The translations under genes and the position numbers were made by a program. A stretch of 64,000 nucleotides of DNA, from positions 8,630,324 to 8,694,323 of the forward strand of contig NC_064537.1 in assembly GCF_023856365.1 (NCBI RefSeq). The letters run 5' to 3'. This DNA is from Brienomyrus brachyistius (lineage: Eukaryota; Chordata; Actinopteri; Osteoglossiformes; Mormyridae). Below, one piece after another: positions 25,625 through 38,300 of the stretch. Under the pieces are notes generated by a model that saw only the letters and a list, made by a program, of their open reading frames with translations, did not search any database and had not been told where the DNA came from. Position 1 is the first letter of the stretch. Each line of letters starts with the position of its first letter.

Positions 25625-28470
25625 ATGAATATTTTTCGTCTTTTGGGGGACGTGTCCCATCTTGTGGCAATCATCATATTGTTCCTTAAAATCTGGAGGT
25701 CTAAGTCCTGTGCAGGTATGTATAATTTGTTAGTCTGCCTTTCTGTTTGATGAGACCCCAACAGCCACATACCGAAAAGTTTTGTTAGCTGAGATGTGCT
25801 TTTGAATCTTTTTGTTGACAGTCTTTGACTGGTGACGTAAATGTTCAAGGTTTTTAGACTCCGTTTGTTTTATTTTACTGCAATTTTAACTATGCACTTT
25901 GTTGTTACGCTGAATCGAGTTAACAGGATTGCATACGTTTCTCTTTAGCACTGATGAGCTGTTAATGCATTTGCGCTATTTAAAAAAACTCAATTAATTC
26001 ATGTGATGAAATTCGGTCACACTACTTCTCCTCCTCCCCCCCCCCCCCTTACAGTACCCGTCTGTGCATTGATTAGTTCTTCACTTCCACGTTTGAACTC
26101 TAATCAGACGGAAAGTAGTGTACCATTAGTTTACTTGCCAATGTTCCTCATATTTATGCTTCCAGTCGTTTTATTTCGAAACTTTACATTAACTTCCTTT
26201 ATCTGGATCCATTCATTCAACGGTCCTACGTCCATTTTTTCCCCTTCGAATACTTTCAGTCACAATCCCGGGTCTTTAAACACATTTGCAATAACCAATC
26301 AGTTATCTGTGCACGGCAAATTGCACACTCTGTCAAGCTGACCATACCAGTTACTGGATTTCCTTATGTCCGTAGGTATTTCTGGAAAAAGCCAGATGCT
26401 GTTCGCTTTGGTCTTTACCACTAGGTACCTGGACCTGTTCACCAGCTTCATTTCAATCTACAACACGGTCATGAAGGTGAGGAACCTAGAATGTCTAAGA
26501 GCTTGCCCCCTCTGCAATTATATGGCTAGGTACCTTCTTCTTTTTTGCATGTTCTCATGCTATATAATAGTTCTGTTGAGGCACTTTGCACCCTGCATTT
26601 TGGCTTTTGCAGGCCTCACCTGCTTAGGTGTTCTGCAGAATAAAGACATACAATTACGCTGATTGCCATTTCTTTATCACCCACAGTGTCATTTTGTGTG
26701 TGTGTGTGTCTGCGTGTGTGTGGATTAAGTTCACATTACATCGTGGGGACCAAATGTCCCCTTACAATGTCATAAAACTTATTATTTTGACGTTGTGGGA
26801 CCATTTTTCGGGTCCCCACAGATATCTGTGAAAGCAATCGAGAAAGTAAAAATGCCAATAGTCTTTGTATTTTGTCTGGTTACTTTTTGATTAAAGTTAG
26901 GGTTGGGTAGAGGTTGAGGTCATCATGTTGGTATTAGAGTTTCCCCCCATAGAAATGAATGGAGAGCCCCCACAAAGATATAATTACAAACCTGTGTGTG
27001 TTTAAAATTCTGCTATCTGGGAAGTTCTCCCGGCGATCCTGATGAATACAGTAGTTTGCTAATTCTATGCAGTTTTATCCAGTTGTAATCCGTTAACTCT
27101 GGGGGGGAAAATGTAGAGATGAATTTCAGGTACGTCATGCACAGAATGATTATGAAAGAGTAGTAAGGATAATACTAAAGGAAGTAATATTTTAAAAGAA
27201 CAAAATCAAATGATTTTGTTAATATCTGGCCTATGGAGCTATATTTACCAGCCCATGCGATCATTAAAATCATTTAAAAACAATGAAATTAAAATGATAC
27301 TTATGGGATCATTGACTTGTGCCACCATATTCTCCACCACAGGTGGTGTTTCTGATTTTGGCGTATGCCACTGTGTACCTTATCTACATGCGCTTCCGGA
27401 GCTCCTATGACTCTGAGAACGACTCATTCCGCGTGGAGTTCCTCCTCATTCCTGTGGCTGGCCTTTCATTCCTGGAGAACTATGACTTCGCGCCATTGGA
27501 GGTAGAGGAGTTGTTGTCCGTCACCTGTGAAGAGAGAAACTGTCTGCCCTCCCTTTAATAGATCTGATGTGTCCTTCCTGTCTCGGCTGATCTGGAATCA
27601 GCGGAAACTGTCACTTCAGTCTCTTTGGGCATTTCTGAATACCAAGAACGCAAATTTCGTACTTGTGGTCTTGGTAAGACTAGTTTTGCCAACTTGTCTT
27701 CCAAGAACGAACTTGTAGTGCAATGAGTCATGGGATTAGTCTTGTTCGGCGAGGATGCAAACGATGTATCTTTGATATCTGGGGCAAGGCAAAGACAACA
27801 TCTGTGGATTTTTACCGTCCTCTGTACTTCTGTTCTTGAGTATTTGAACTGGTCTTCGGCAATGGAAGATGAAGTAAAACAGGTACATGAGAACACAAGT
27901 ACGGTCAATTATGCATATTGAGAAACAGCCCATCATTCATTTCCATTGCATGTTCACTTTTCCTCTTCCTTTGTTCCTTGTTGCCCCACACTCCCGTATG
28001 CATAACATATGCTTCATGTAGTCTTTCTGGTGCGTAGATCCTGTGGACCTTCTCCATCTACCTGGAGTCGGTGGCAATCCTGCCTCAGCTCTTCATGATC
28101 ACTAAGACTGGAGAGGCAGAGTCCATCACCACGCACTACTTGTTCTTCCTGGGCCTTTACCGTGCCCTCTACCTTGCCAACTGGGTATGGCGATACCACA
28201 CGGAGGGCTTCTTCGACCAGATTGCCGTGGTGTCCGGTGTGGTGCAGACCATCTTCTACTGTGACTTCTTCTACCTTTACGTTACTAAGGGTGAGTGTCC
28301 AACAGGGGAAGCGTGGAGGATGTTATGTCAGTTCTGTATTGTTGCAGTTGGTGTGGAGACTGTGGTCTGCTTTTCTCCCATGTTTTCTTCTTGTCTCTCT
28401 CTCCCCCCCCCCCTCATCTTTTGCAGTGCTGAGGGGCAGTAAAAAGATGACTCTTCCCATGCCAGTCTGA
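25625..28470 (+). CDS. kdelr3: KDEL endoplasmic reticulum protein retention receptor 3
   Basis: Seven-helix Golgi receptor that binds C-terminal KDEL-type signals of escaped ER chaperones and returns them to the ER in COPI vesicles. Five coding exons join in phase: 25625-25715, 26376-26476, 27343-27501, 28038-28290, 28427-28470, giving 215 aa (human KDELR3: 214). Residues tied to ligand binding and pH sensing in the family are at their usual positions: H12, R47, D50, E127, Y158, R159, Y162, N165, W166, R169, D193. The C-terminus ends KKMTLPMPV. The LPMP ending indicates KDELR3 rather than KDELR1/2, and the KK pair fits the COPI sorting signal. The usual serine before LP is threonine here. The start codon matches the family N-terminus (MNIFRLLGD). 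Intron 2 carries a (GT)n-bounded repeat. Confidence 0.97.
26695..27001 (+). repeat. (GT)n-bounded interspersed repeat, copy 2 (kdelr3 intron 2)
   Basis: Same block order as copy 1 at 17428-17699: GT run, 'aatgtcataaaact', 'gatatctgtgaaagc', 'gaaagtaaaaatgcc', 'gttagggttgggtagagg', 'cacaaagatataattaca', GT run. It is slightly longer because of an internal 'gttgtgggaccatttttcgg' segment that copy 1 lacks. Confidence 0.85.
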
Positions 28471-30600
28471 GCACCACCGGAAGACACTCCCCCACCCTTT
28501 CCCCAATCCTCAAATTACCTCCATCTCAATCAAGTATCACACACTTCCACATAGAGAGAACATTGTTGTACTCCTCTTAAATACTAAGGCGATTTGAGCA
28601 AATAAGAGGTTTCCTTTAAATGTTTTGATCGATGAGCAAAAGTGAGAGGATCTTTATTATAATACTCCTAAGGTGCGAAAGAATTCACGTCAATACTTTG
28701 AACCTGGTTTGATGCTAGTTCGGAACTTTTGTGCATATTTAAATCTGAAAACTTGGTACTCTACACTTTTGTCAGGTAAAATCTGCCATATAAGTGTATT
28801 GTAGGTGTTCAATGAAATCCCATGGGTAACATTGTATTGTTGAATGTTGTCATCCTGTTTAACATTTAATGTTGCGTGTCTGAGCAGAATAGATAAGCAT
28901 AAGCAGTATACAATGTAATAAAAATGAGCCCTCATCTTTTGCAATGGTGCTGCAGGCCAAATTATCGGTATAAACTCCAAGTAGCTATACATGTGTAACA
29001 AAGTAAACTCGATGAATACAGTGTTCATGAGCATATGAATTAAATATGCCCTGTCTTCTTTAGTGCAATATATATTGTCCAAAGTAACATACAGCTGAGT
29101 AGAGAGCAGGATTTGTCAGGGTCCCTGGTGCAATTGGTGAAATAACTGCTGTAATGGGAGTAGAACAGACAGTATTTACCTACAAGGAGCACATGCCTAT
29201 CTATCTGGTCAAATTTTGCTTTGGTCAATTACTCTTTTTGTCTCATTTTTCTTGTTTAATATTGTTTTGGGCTTGTGATCATAGTTTAAAGCCGTTTTGA
29301 TATAAGAAGATATCATTTTTATGTTTAACATCCTCAGAGTTTTAATAGAAACTCATTGTTTTGTCCTTGACCATATAACTCCATACATTATGGTTTAGGA
29401 GATATCGGTTGGGATCGTGCCTCGTGTGAGCCTTTACTGATCTGCACACATTTGTAGATTCCATTTTTTTACGTAACTGGCCAATTTTTTGTTTTTGTGA
29501 AATTAGCAGAAATAAAGGAATGCAAGGGAAAGACCAGGTTGTGATGTATCCCAGCTTTCTGAAATCCTCTATAGGGCAGGGTCCAATTCTCCCCCCCCCC
29601 CCCCCCCCCATGCCCCTTACTTGAGTAAACAATGGGAAGATGGATCATATTTTCTTACAACACCTGAGAATTAGCTATTTTGCTTACTTTACAATTAGCA
29701 GGTTTGTAATGTTTTATATATTTTATTACATAAATTCCAGTCGGGAAAGTAGAAAATCAGTGTCTAGCATAGTCCAGCATATGTTGAGTATTTTTCACTT
29801 AGATGCATATGCATCAAGGTGGCCTGCAATTGACACTGTTAGGTTTTATAACATGTCACCCATAAGCATGATGGTCACTTTATATAAAGTTCAGTTTTAC
29901 TGGGTACAGTTGGTGTTCATGCCGTCCCCTACTGGAGGTCGGGTGCTGCTTCACTTTTGTTTCTCGTCCCGTGACTCAGTCCATTTTTATCTCATCTGTC
30001 CGAAGTGTGAATCTTGTGAATCATTTTCCCAGTGATTGTTTCGTTCTGGCTAATTTAGCCAGTGTGGTTCTTGACGAGTACTTTGTACATCTTCAGCCTT
30101 TCAAGAGCAATTCTTCCTTAGATAAAATGTAAAAAACACTATTGAATATCAGGCTATAAGCAATATGTAGTAATACAATAAAAAGAAACAAGATTTTTAT
30201 TCTTTTCTCAATGTTATTGTTATTGGGTGGCTAGAAAACACAGCTTTGGTTCCCAAACCTTGAGGTAAAACCCTTTCCCAGAAATACATGCTGTCTGTAA
30301 TCAAAATGCAGTTAAGACCAAATTGAGATTTTTGGTATGACAGCAGCAGGCGGCTGTAACATACTGGACTTTACTTATGATTAATCAAACCACTGCTTAC
30401 AAAAAAATGAAATGATGGAATGGTCATAAAAAACTGTGACTATTGCAGGGAACTTACTACATTTGTGAGGATTGTGATAACTTTGTGGAACTTTATATTT
30501 CTAAACCAGTACATCTCACATTCTGTTAGTTCTGTTCTCAGAAAACACCCACATTTTTTTTTTTTTTGTAAATTACTGCCAATGAGAAGTGCAATAAAGA
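28471..30600 (+). promoter_or_regulatory. kdelr3: kdelr3 3' UTR with candidate poly(A) signals
   Basis: No open reading frame of note follows the stop codon, and the next promoter begins around 31,750. Canonical AATAAA hexamers on the + strand lie at 30177-30182 and 30593-30598, the latter followed by an A-rich stretch. Either would give a 3' UTR of 1.7-2.1 kb, and which is used cannot be read from sequence. A C run lies at about 29591-29610. Confidence 0.45.
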
Positions 30601-31740
30601 TGGCTTTTTACAAAAAAAAAATCTGCCTTTGAAACCCTTAGTTTCATAGTCTTGTAGCGAACAAATGTTGCACTTACACTGAAGTGTGAAGACAGAACAA
30701 TATATTTTTAAATCTGAACAAGAAGTGAACTGAACATAGGCCCAAAAGTCATGAACTGTACAATATGAATTTTGAGGAAACACAAAATGACAAAATACAT
30801 ATACATTTTATTCGGCTTATGTAAAAAAAGTATCGTTTGTTTGTATACATTTCTGTACAAGGAGTTTGTATAAAACGAACCTTCCATTCAACCTCTCAGC
30901 CAGTGCAAGTGTCCACCAATGGCCACGCGGTATTTTATTTTTTCATAAGGAAATGTCTCCTACCAGTGGTTTCATCGAGACATTGCAGGTATGAAGATGA
31001 AACCTATTTTACCATAAAATGCTAATTACAACAGTTCTTATTTTGCTAGAGTTGTATTATTTTAATATTTTGTACTGCGGGCTCTTTTATGTTGGGGTAC
31101 TGTAATCCTTGGTTTTCGTTTATGTAACGCTAAACCTGTATGAAAATCTTTGTTAATTGTGTAAAACTGATACATGAAGCAAAAATGAGGGTTACAGGTG
31201 TCTCAAATTGTTTGGTAATTGTATATAAATATATTTATAAACAGTAGATGTAGTGGATTCCTGTAGCTATATAGGCGTTTAATCAGTATTTCTGGTAATA
31301 CTTTAAAGTCTCTCAGAAAAGTTATCGCCCACAATTTGAGCAAAATCGACACACTTATATCAGGCTTAGTAGCAAACGATTTTTGTGGAATATAAATTTA
31401 TTTACAATAATTCTCTCCCTCCCTCCGGTCAACTGGAACGCAAAGAGTAAATGTGTTTAATAAATAATACTCCAGTAATAACACGAGATACGAAAATGTT
31501 TTTATTACATTAGATTTACTTAATAATGGAACGTATTAGCCTCCAATTTAAGGGGCAGGAAGAAAATAAAAGGTTTTGTAACTAGAGTAAACCACTAAAT
31601 CCAAGTTAGAGTCCAGCTGAAAAGTCGTGCGCGCCTACCTCACCTGTAGGATAGTAACTTTATGGTTAATGCAAACATTATAAACATGCTGTTTAAGTTA
31701 GATTAAATACATAATTTAATTGCCTCCTAAAGCAAGACGT
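30601..31740. other. Spacer between kdelr3 and srebf2
   Basis: AT-rich DNA with no coding or RNA gene that I can support. It may include the distal end of the kdelr3 3' UTR. Confidence 0.5.
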
Positions 31741-32352
31741 TATTTCCACAGCACAACAGATACTTCTCGAAGTCCGGCCGGCTACTTTCACTACAAGCGA
31801 GTCAGGGTGAGCTAAAAAAGTGCGGAAGTGACATCATATTTTCCGGCCGTATTCCGTAGACCGCTCAGTTAACCGGTTAAAAAAGTCCCATGATCCTTAT
31901 AAACCTCGATTACAAGTTTACAAGTTACAACACGATGGTGCCCGGCTACGACTAATGAACATCACCCTTTTTTGGTGAGACCGAAAAACACTCCTGCAAG
32001 CTTCTGATCAATGACGTCCAGTCGGACCACGCTACTGGGGGTGCGTCGATTGGCCAGTGGCACCTGGGCTCATGACAACAACTGTCAGGTTTCATCCAAT
32101 CCCCAGCCTCCCTGGTTTCCATGCACTGTTTGTGGATTACGTCATAAGCAGAGAATTAAGATCGTATCTGTCAATGGAACCTACAACACTGTCAGTCGCC
32201 ACCTTGAGGCAGATTTGCAACATCTCTTCATTCCCTGTCTGGTTTCATACTTCTACAAAACACAAAGAATGTATAGGTACACCCGCCCCACGTAATGTAC
32301 TTTCTACAAATTTTGTATTGCTCAACTTTGCATCAGCTCACGACAAAGTAAA
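31740..32352 (+). promoter_or_regulatory. srebf2: srebf2 promoter and 5' UTR region
   Basis: GC-rich relative to its surroundings, with a compact motif group: an ETS-type CGGAAGTG (31823-31830) overlapping a CRE-like GTGACATCA (31828-31836), and TTCCGG at 31841-31846. Downstream are ATCACCC at 31961-31967 (a partial match to the sterol regulatory element ATCACCCCAC) and NF-Y type CCAAT boxes at 32049-32053 (reverse) and 32096-32100. SRE plus NF-Y is the arrangement by which SREBF2 activates itself in mammals. The transcription start is unknown. ATGs at 32011 and 32057 would act as uORFs if they lie within the transcript. Confidence 0.45.
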
Positions 32353-35300
32353 ATGGACAAAAAGCAGTACTTATCATCAATGGAGAACATGGACCCTGCG
32401 TTATCGGAGCTCGCAGAGGAATTTTCTCTGGGCGATATCGATGGTGAGTGTTATTCGCTGTGCAGTTATCGTAAATGACCAAATATCTAAGTTGCCGGTA
32501 GTCTGAACGATGCTACCACACGCTTTATCCAGCAAAATACATTCAGTGCTTATTTTAAAATTCGTTGCAATGTTAAATCATTCTAAGGAATACCATTTGT
32601 CATAAAAGTTGCATTATACTCAAAAAATACAACGGATCTTCTGTCTTTATACTTATACAAATTTCAGCATTTGTCTTTCATGCACAAATGTAATAAAGTG
32701 GTTCTAATATGCGTCAGGGCAAATATTAAGATGCACCTTTGCGTTTGTGCTTTTGAAGTATTTTAAATGTATTTTGCTTTAAAATAAATTCCAGTCTAGC
32801 ACAGCAAATGATTTTCGTTTACCGAGTGCATAGAGTATACTTATCTGGGTCACACTTTTTAACATCTGAATACTGTGTTCCTAATAATGTGCATTTGAGA
32901 ACCGGGTGTCACCGGTGGGGAATTTCACGAGTAGAAATCGCGTGGCGAACAGGAATAACAACTTTAGATCAAATATTGTACTTTTCTTCCTCATTTTTGC
33001 GAAGGGTATTCATGGGATGCAATTATAAAGTGTTTGACCTTTAAAGTTTCTAGATTAAGGGGATTTAACCGCTGTCAAATTTTGAAATAATGACTTAAAA
33101 GTAGTTGCATTCATCAGTGACTCCAGCAAAGTGATTCAGAAAAGAGAAAATTAAGGAGAATCTGATATCCATTCATTTTCTATCCTCCCTGTAAACTTAA
33201 TCCTAGAATAATAACTCGTATAATAACGATTCACAATAACACAGAGAAAACAATATTGTTTTGAGTTTATAATCTATCATTTTTGTTGGTTTATTTCGAG
33301 GGTCACAGAATTGTGTTTAACTTGTACTCTGCACTCGCTTTCATAACTTTCGTAGGTTATTTTATATGCGCCCCGTGCTCAACTTTTCGGTGTCACCGTT
33401 AGAGCGGGTTTGGATCCGACTGCACTCTTGCCAACATGGTGTGAAGTCTCCATGTTCTCATGATGTTTGCACGGCCTCCTCTGTCCTCTCAGATTTCCTC
33501 CTACAATTCTAAGAATTGCAGGTTAATTCAGGTGTTGCCTGTTACCTGCCCTCTGTGTGGGTGGGAATGTCTCTCGATTTCTTACACCCCACTTAGGGTG
33601 TATTTCACTTAAATGCAGGGTTTAAGGTTGACTCTGAAGTGATGAATACTGATAAAATCCTGTGTCTGCGCTGCCCATTCTTCCAGATAGCAGTCGGACT
33701 GTGTTGCACAGTGCTAAATGGGAGCATATGTAAATTTTACTGCGATAAGCACCCAGTTAACTCCTGCAAGGTGTGGCAGGGTGTAAAAAAATCCAAAAGT
33801 CTTTTTAAAATTAAAAGTTTAAAAATACATAGAGTAACAAGTATACCCTTTAACCTAGCTCTGCAAGTAAATAAAAGCCACATTTACCAGATTCACTGTT
33901 GGTACTGAACTTCTATCAATATTACCTTGAGGTGTATCATCAACCCCTATATGATACAAGGCTGTCGGGTGGTTGATGTCTCAGTTCATATGATTCTGTC
34001 TTTATTGTATAGATAATACATTTTAGCTGTTTTGATGGCTGTTTTGAACCCTCTCCTACGTTACATTACCTGTAGCTTCGACAATGTCACACACAAACGT
34101 CCTCTAGTGTAAACAGTGTGTCATGTTAGTCAAGATAAGACCTTGTTGCATCCCCATCTCCGATGTTTGGTTTTGACCTTGCTCCAGTACCCTTGACGCG
34201 CCGATTACCCAACTTCTATCAGTGGGACTCGGTGGGGTTAAGTAGAAAACCCACGAGATCCCAGCATTGGCCAAACACCTCTCCTTTATATCCCCACATG
34301 CTACCTTGAGTAGAGAGGGAAGAAGGAAAATCGATAAGCAGGAGAATATCTGCAGGGCTGTAACCTGACAGGAATGTACAGCTGCTGGAGTCAGAATCGC
34401 CACTCATGGGAGTTGCCCGGTACGCCTGCATTTATGTTTTGTATATGGGGATTTTAAGGCACTCCCATAATTCCACCCTCCCCCACACCCACACTATGCA
34501 GGAAACCCTTTCCAAGGCTAAACTTCAGAATCAACCAACTCAAAACTCACAAGATATAATCTGTATGAAGACGAGAAACACACCCTCTGCATAAGAATTC
34601 CTCAGAGGCCCAACAGACTAATGGCCGAGGTTGTAGAAGCACAATGGTACCATCAGGGACATGCGCCAAGATTGCCGGCTTTTACATCATCACCAATGAG
34701 GAACCCTGAGGAAAGTTCCTGAACCCACCTGTGTATTGCATTTTTACTATATAATGCTGAAAATCAGGCTGTTGAGCTGTACAATCACCTTCTGTGTTTT
34801 TCTTTTTTGTTAATAATTATTTTGGCATTATTCTGACTCAATGAAAAACGATTGTAAAATTGATCAAATATTGCCCGTATGTTTGACTTGGAGCCTGCAG
34901 CTGGAAGTAGGCCAATGTGAAACTCTTATGGAACTCTTTCCTCCTTCTTCCTGACTTTCGCAGTGGTGTCGGTGTAACAGAATTCTGCGGAGGTTGCATA
35001 AAGACCTGTCTTTCCTCATTTCTTTACAGTGACCTCGACAGGGTTATAAACCCTGTCTTTTCTCACTGGCGGCCATTGTCTTTTCTCAGCGATAGTCTAT
35101 GATAATGTCCCAGACTTGGCACTGAGTTCATCATTTCAAGGCTACTGCACCTTTCATTAGGTTAATGGATACTCCGGTATGCCAAGATCTACAGGAAGGT
35201 AACTTAATTATCAGTGGAATGATACATTGGGTGTTTGCATAATGTGATCTGTACACGTTGTTTTTCTCTCAACTTTAATAGCAGAGATCGCATAAAACGG

Positions 35301-38300
35301 ACAAATAAAACTACTAGCCAAAATGAGTCCTAACTGCAGTGTTTTTAGAGTATAATAAATTGGACAAAATAACATACTGTAATGAAAATATTATGTTTAA
35401 TTGGAACTGAGGGTATTTTCTTTTTTTGTCCATTTTAATGGGAATTATTGGAATGTTTGTGTTCAGAAGCTTCCAGAAGGCTCCAGCAGTTCCCACAGAC
35501 CAGTTGCAATATTTTATTTACTGGCAAAATCACATATATATATATATTTTTGAATTCTATGAAGAGAATATTATTACAATGAGAAAAACATAAAATAATA
35601 TTTTACGGAATGTTTAGCCGGGGCGGCATGGTGGTGCAGTGGTTAGCACTGTTGCCTCACACCTATGGGACCCGGGTTCGAGTCTCCGCCTGAGTCACAT
35701 GTGTGCGGAGTTTGCATGTTCTCCCCATGTCGTCGTGGGGTTTCCTCCGGTTTCCCCCCACAGTCCAAAAACATATTGAGGCTAATTGGAGTTGCTAAAT
35801 TGCCTATAGGTATGCATGTGTGAGTGACTGGTGTGTGAGTGTGCCCTGCGATGGGCTGGCCCCCCATACTGGGTTGTTCCCTGCCTCGTGCCCGTTGCTT
35901 CCAGGATAGGCTATGGACCCCCTGCGACCCAGTAGGATAAGCGGTTTGGAATGGATGAATGTTCAGCCTGCAATGGGTTGGCACCCCATCCTGGGTTATT
36001 CTGTTATGGGATATTCTCTGGACCCCGACAATGCTGCACAGGACAAGTGGGTATAGGATAAATAGGTTGGTTGGATAAATAGATGGATGGATGAAGACAT
36101 AGATGAATGAATCTTTAGCATCCAGTAAAGGTCTGAATTGCCACATTGTGTTAAAATGGATTCTTTTCTTGCTGTCAAGTTACTCAGCTTACATTTTGTC
36201 CCCCCACCCCTGGTTCCCTGGCTCCCATAATAATATGTTATTTGTACAATAAAGGTGATGCCACAAAGACATGCATTACTCTGCAAAATATTGTCAGTTT
36301 ATTTACTGTAAAAAGAATGTGTAACACCACAGCGGGCTACACTGGGACAAAATTAGTCTCATGCTGTTTTTTTTAACAAGACCCCTGGGAGGTGCGGTGT
36401 CTGTGTACACAAATGGTCTCCTTGTTTTCAGCTATACATAAGTGCTACTCATTGCCTTCTCTCATTCACGGTCACCACGGTTACACTGTCCAGCTGTTTC
36501 TCCTAAGCTTACTGTCACTGATGCTCACTGTTTGAAGTTCACTTGTAATTCTGTCGCTACACTTTAAGTAACCATGTTAAGGAAGAATGCTATGTTAAAA
36601 TGATATTGCTTAAAATTCAGTTTGTAATTTGGATGAATATGAAAACGCTGAACGGTTAGGGGGGGCGGCATGGTGGTGCAGTGGTTAGCGCTGTTGCCTC
36701 ACACCTCTGGGACCCGGGTTCGAGTCTCCGCCTGGGTCACATATGTGTGGAGTTTGCATGTTCTCCCCATGTCGTCGTGGGGTTTCCTCCGGGTACTCCG
36801 GTTTCCCCCCACAGTCCAAAAACATGCTGAGGCTAATTGGAGTTGCTAAATTGCCCATAGGTGTGCGTGTGTGAGTGAATGGTGTGTGAGTGTGCCCTGC
36901 GATGGGCTGGCCCCCCATCCTGGGTTGTTACCTGCCTCGTGCCCATTGCTTCTGGGATAGGCTCCGGACCTCCCGCGACCCAGTAGGATAAGCGGTTTGG
37001 AAAATGGATGGATAAACAGTTAGGGGCAGGACAAGAATGATAATTAAAGACCAGAAAAAAGCCTGAAGTGCCCTCTTCAGGTTGACTGACTGTCAGGCTT
37101 TATTTTACAGAGATGCTTCAGTTTGTCAGCAACCAAGTAGGAGACTTCCCTGACATCTTTGAAGATCAGTATCTCAGAGGCTCTGCTAAGAATGGTGGAG
37201 CAGATGCTCCACAGCCAGCCACCCCTGCTCCTCCTCCAGCCGCTCCTCCGCCCAGCCTCACAGCGACCACCGTCCAGTGCCTCAACCCTCCCCAAGCCCC
37301 CGTCCAGGTCGTGGCCCCCAAGCCGCTGCCAGTGCGGCCCTCTCCTGTCCTCCACCCACGGCCTCAGTCCATCCTGCGCCTGCAGCCTCAGCAGATCCAC
37401 AAGGTGGCGCTCCAGACACAGACAGTCCCGACTCACAGCCCAGGGTTTGCTGTGCAAACGCAGCCTGTGCCACTTCAGGGCCACGCCCAGGCTCAGACGG
37501 TGATGTTTGCCCCCAGCCTGACCACGGCCTCCCAGCCCCAGTTCATCCAGAACTCTGTTGTCTACCACCAGAGTCCCACTCCTGGTTTCCAAGGTGGGCA
37601 GATATTTGTGCTTAATCAAATGAGCCGTGTATGAATTGGGGATTCATGCATCCATCCGTTTGCCCTAGACAGGGTTATGCGGGGCATACCCTGGACAGGA
37701 TGCCAGCCCAAATGTATGAATAAACTAATATACTAGCTCATATTTTGACTACCAATGGCTAGAAGATCATCACGTTTATGACGTGCTCCAGGGTCGTGTT
37801 GGGCTATAGCGCCCCTCTCCCACAACCCTGACCCGGAATAGTGATTGGAAGATAGATGGATCAGTGGATGGATGGATGGAAGAAGAAATCTTGGTCTGAG
37901 AGAGATGTAATTTGTTGGGTCACACCTTAGCTTGTAGGCAAGAGCTTCTTTAATTAAGACTGCTCAACTTTCAAGTGTTTAATTACCATGGAGAAGGGTT
38001 TGGGTGAGATACATTTTCCCAACACTACTTAGGTCCACTTACATCACGATCCTGCCACTGAGAAAAACTTCTTTCCCAATAATTGAAATGTTACCATGAA
38101 ATTTTTCTCAGTTCAAGAATGACCATGGTTTGATGAGCATAAATGACATAACCCATGTGCCACGACCACCCCAGCGATCAGCGATGTGAACTAAAATGGA
38201 TCGTTTATGGAGTTGAATATCACCAACATTTCTGATTTAACAATGCATCGTCTCAAAACAGTCGTTGACGTTTTTTTTTTAGGCTTTTCTGGTAGATTGT

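Noticed and set aside
25625..28470. Assignment as KDELR2 or KDELR1
   Set aside because: The N-terminal MNIFRL resembles KDELR2, but the C-terminal LPMPV ending and length fit KDELR3.
32057..32506. 149-codon open frame across srebf2 exon 1
   Set aside because: Out of frame with the conserved SREBP-2 N-terminus and runs into intron 1. At most it represents a uORF start.
35643..36918. Recurring minus-strand frames with '[18 protein letters not shown]'
   Set aside because: They recur at each SINE copy (35620, 36661, and 56757 in reverse), so they are translations of the repeat.
37077..37619. 180-codon minus-strand frame opposite srebf2 exon 2
   Set aside because: Shadow of a GC- and proline-rich coding exon; the + strand frame matches SREBP-2 and splices in phase.
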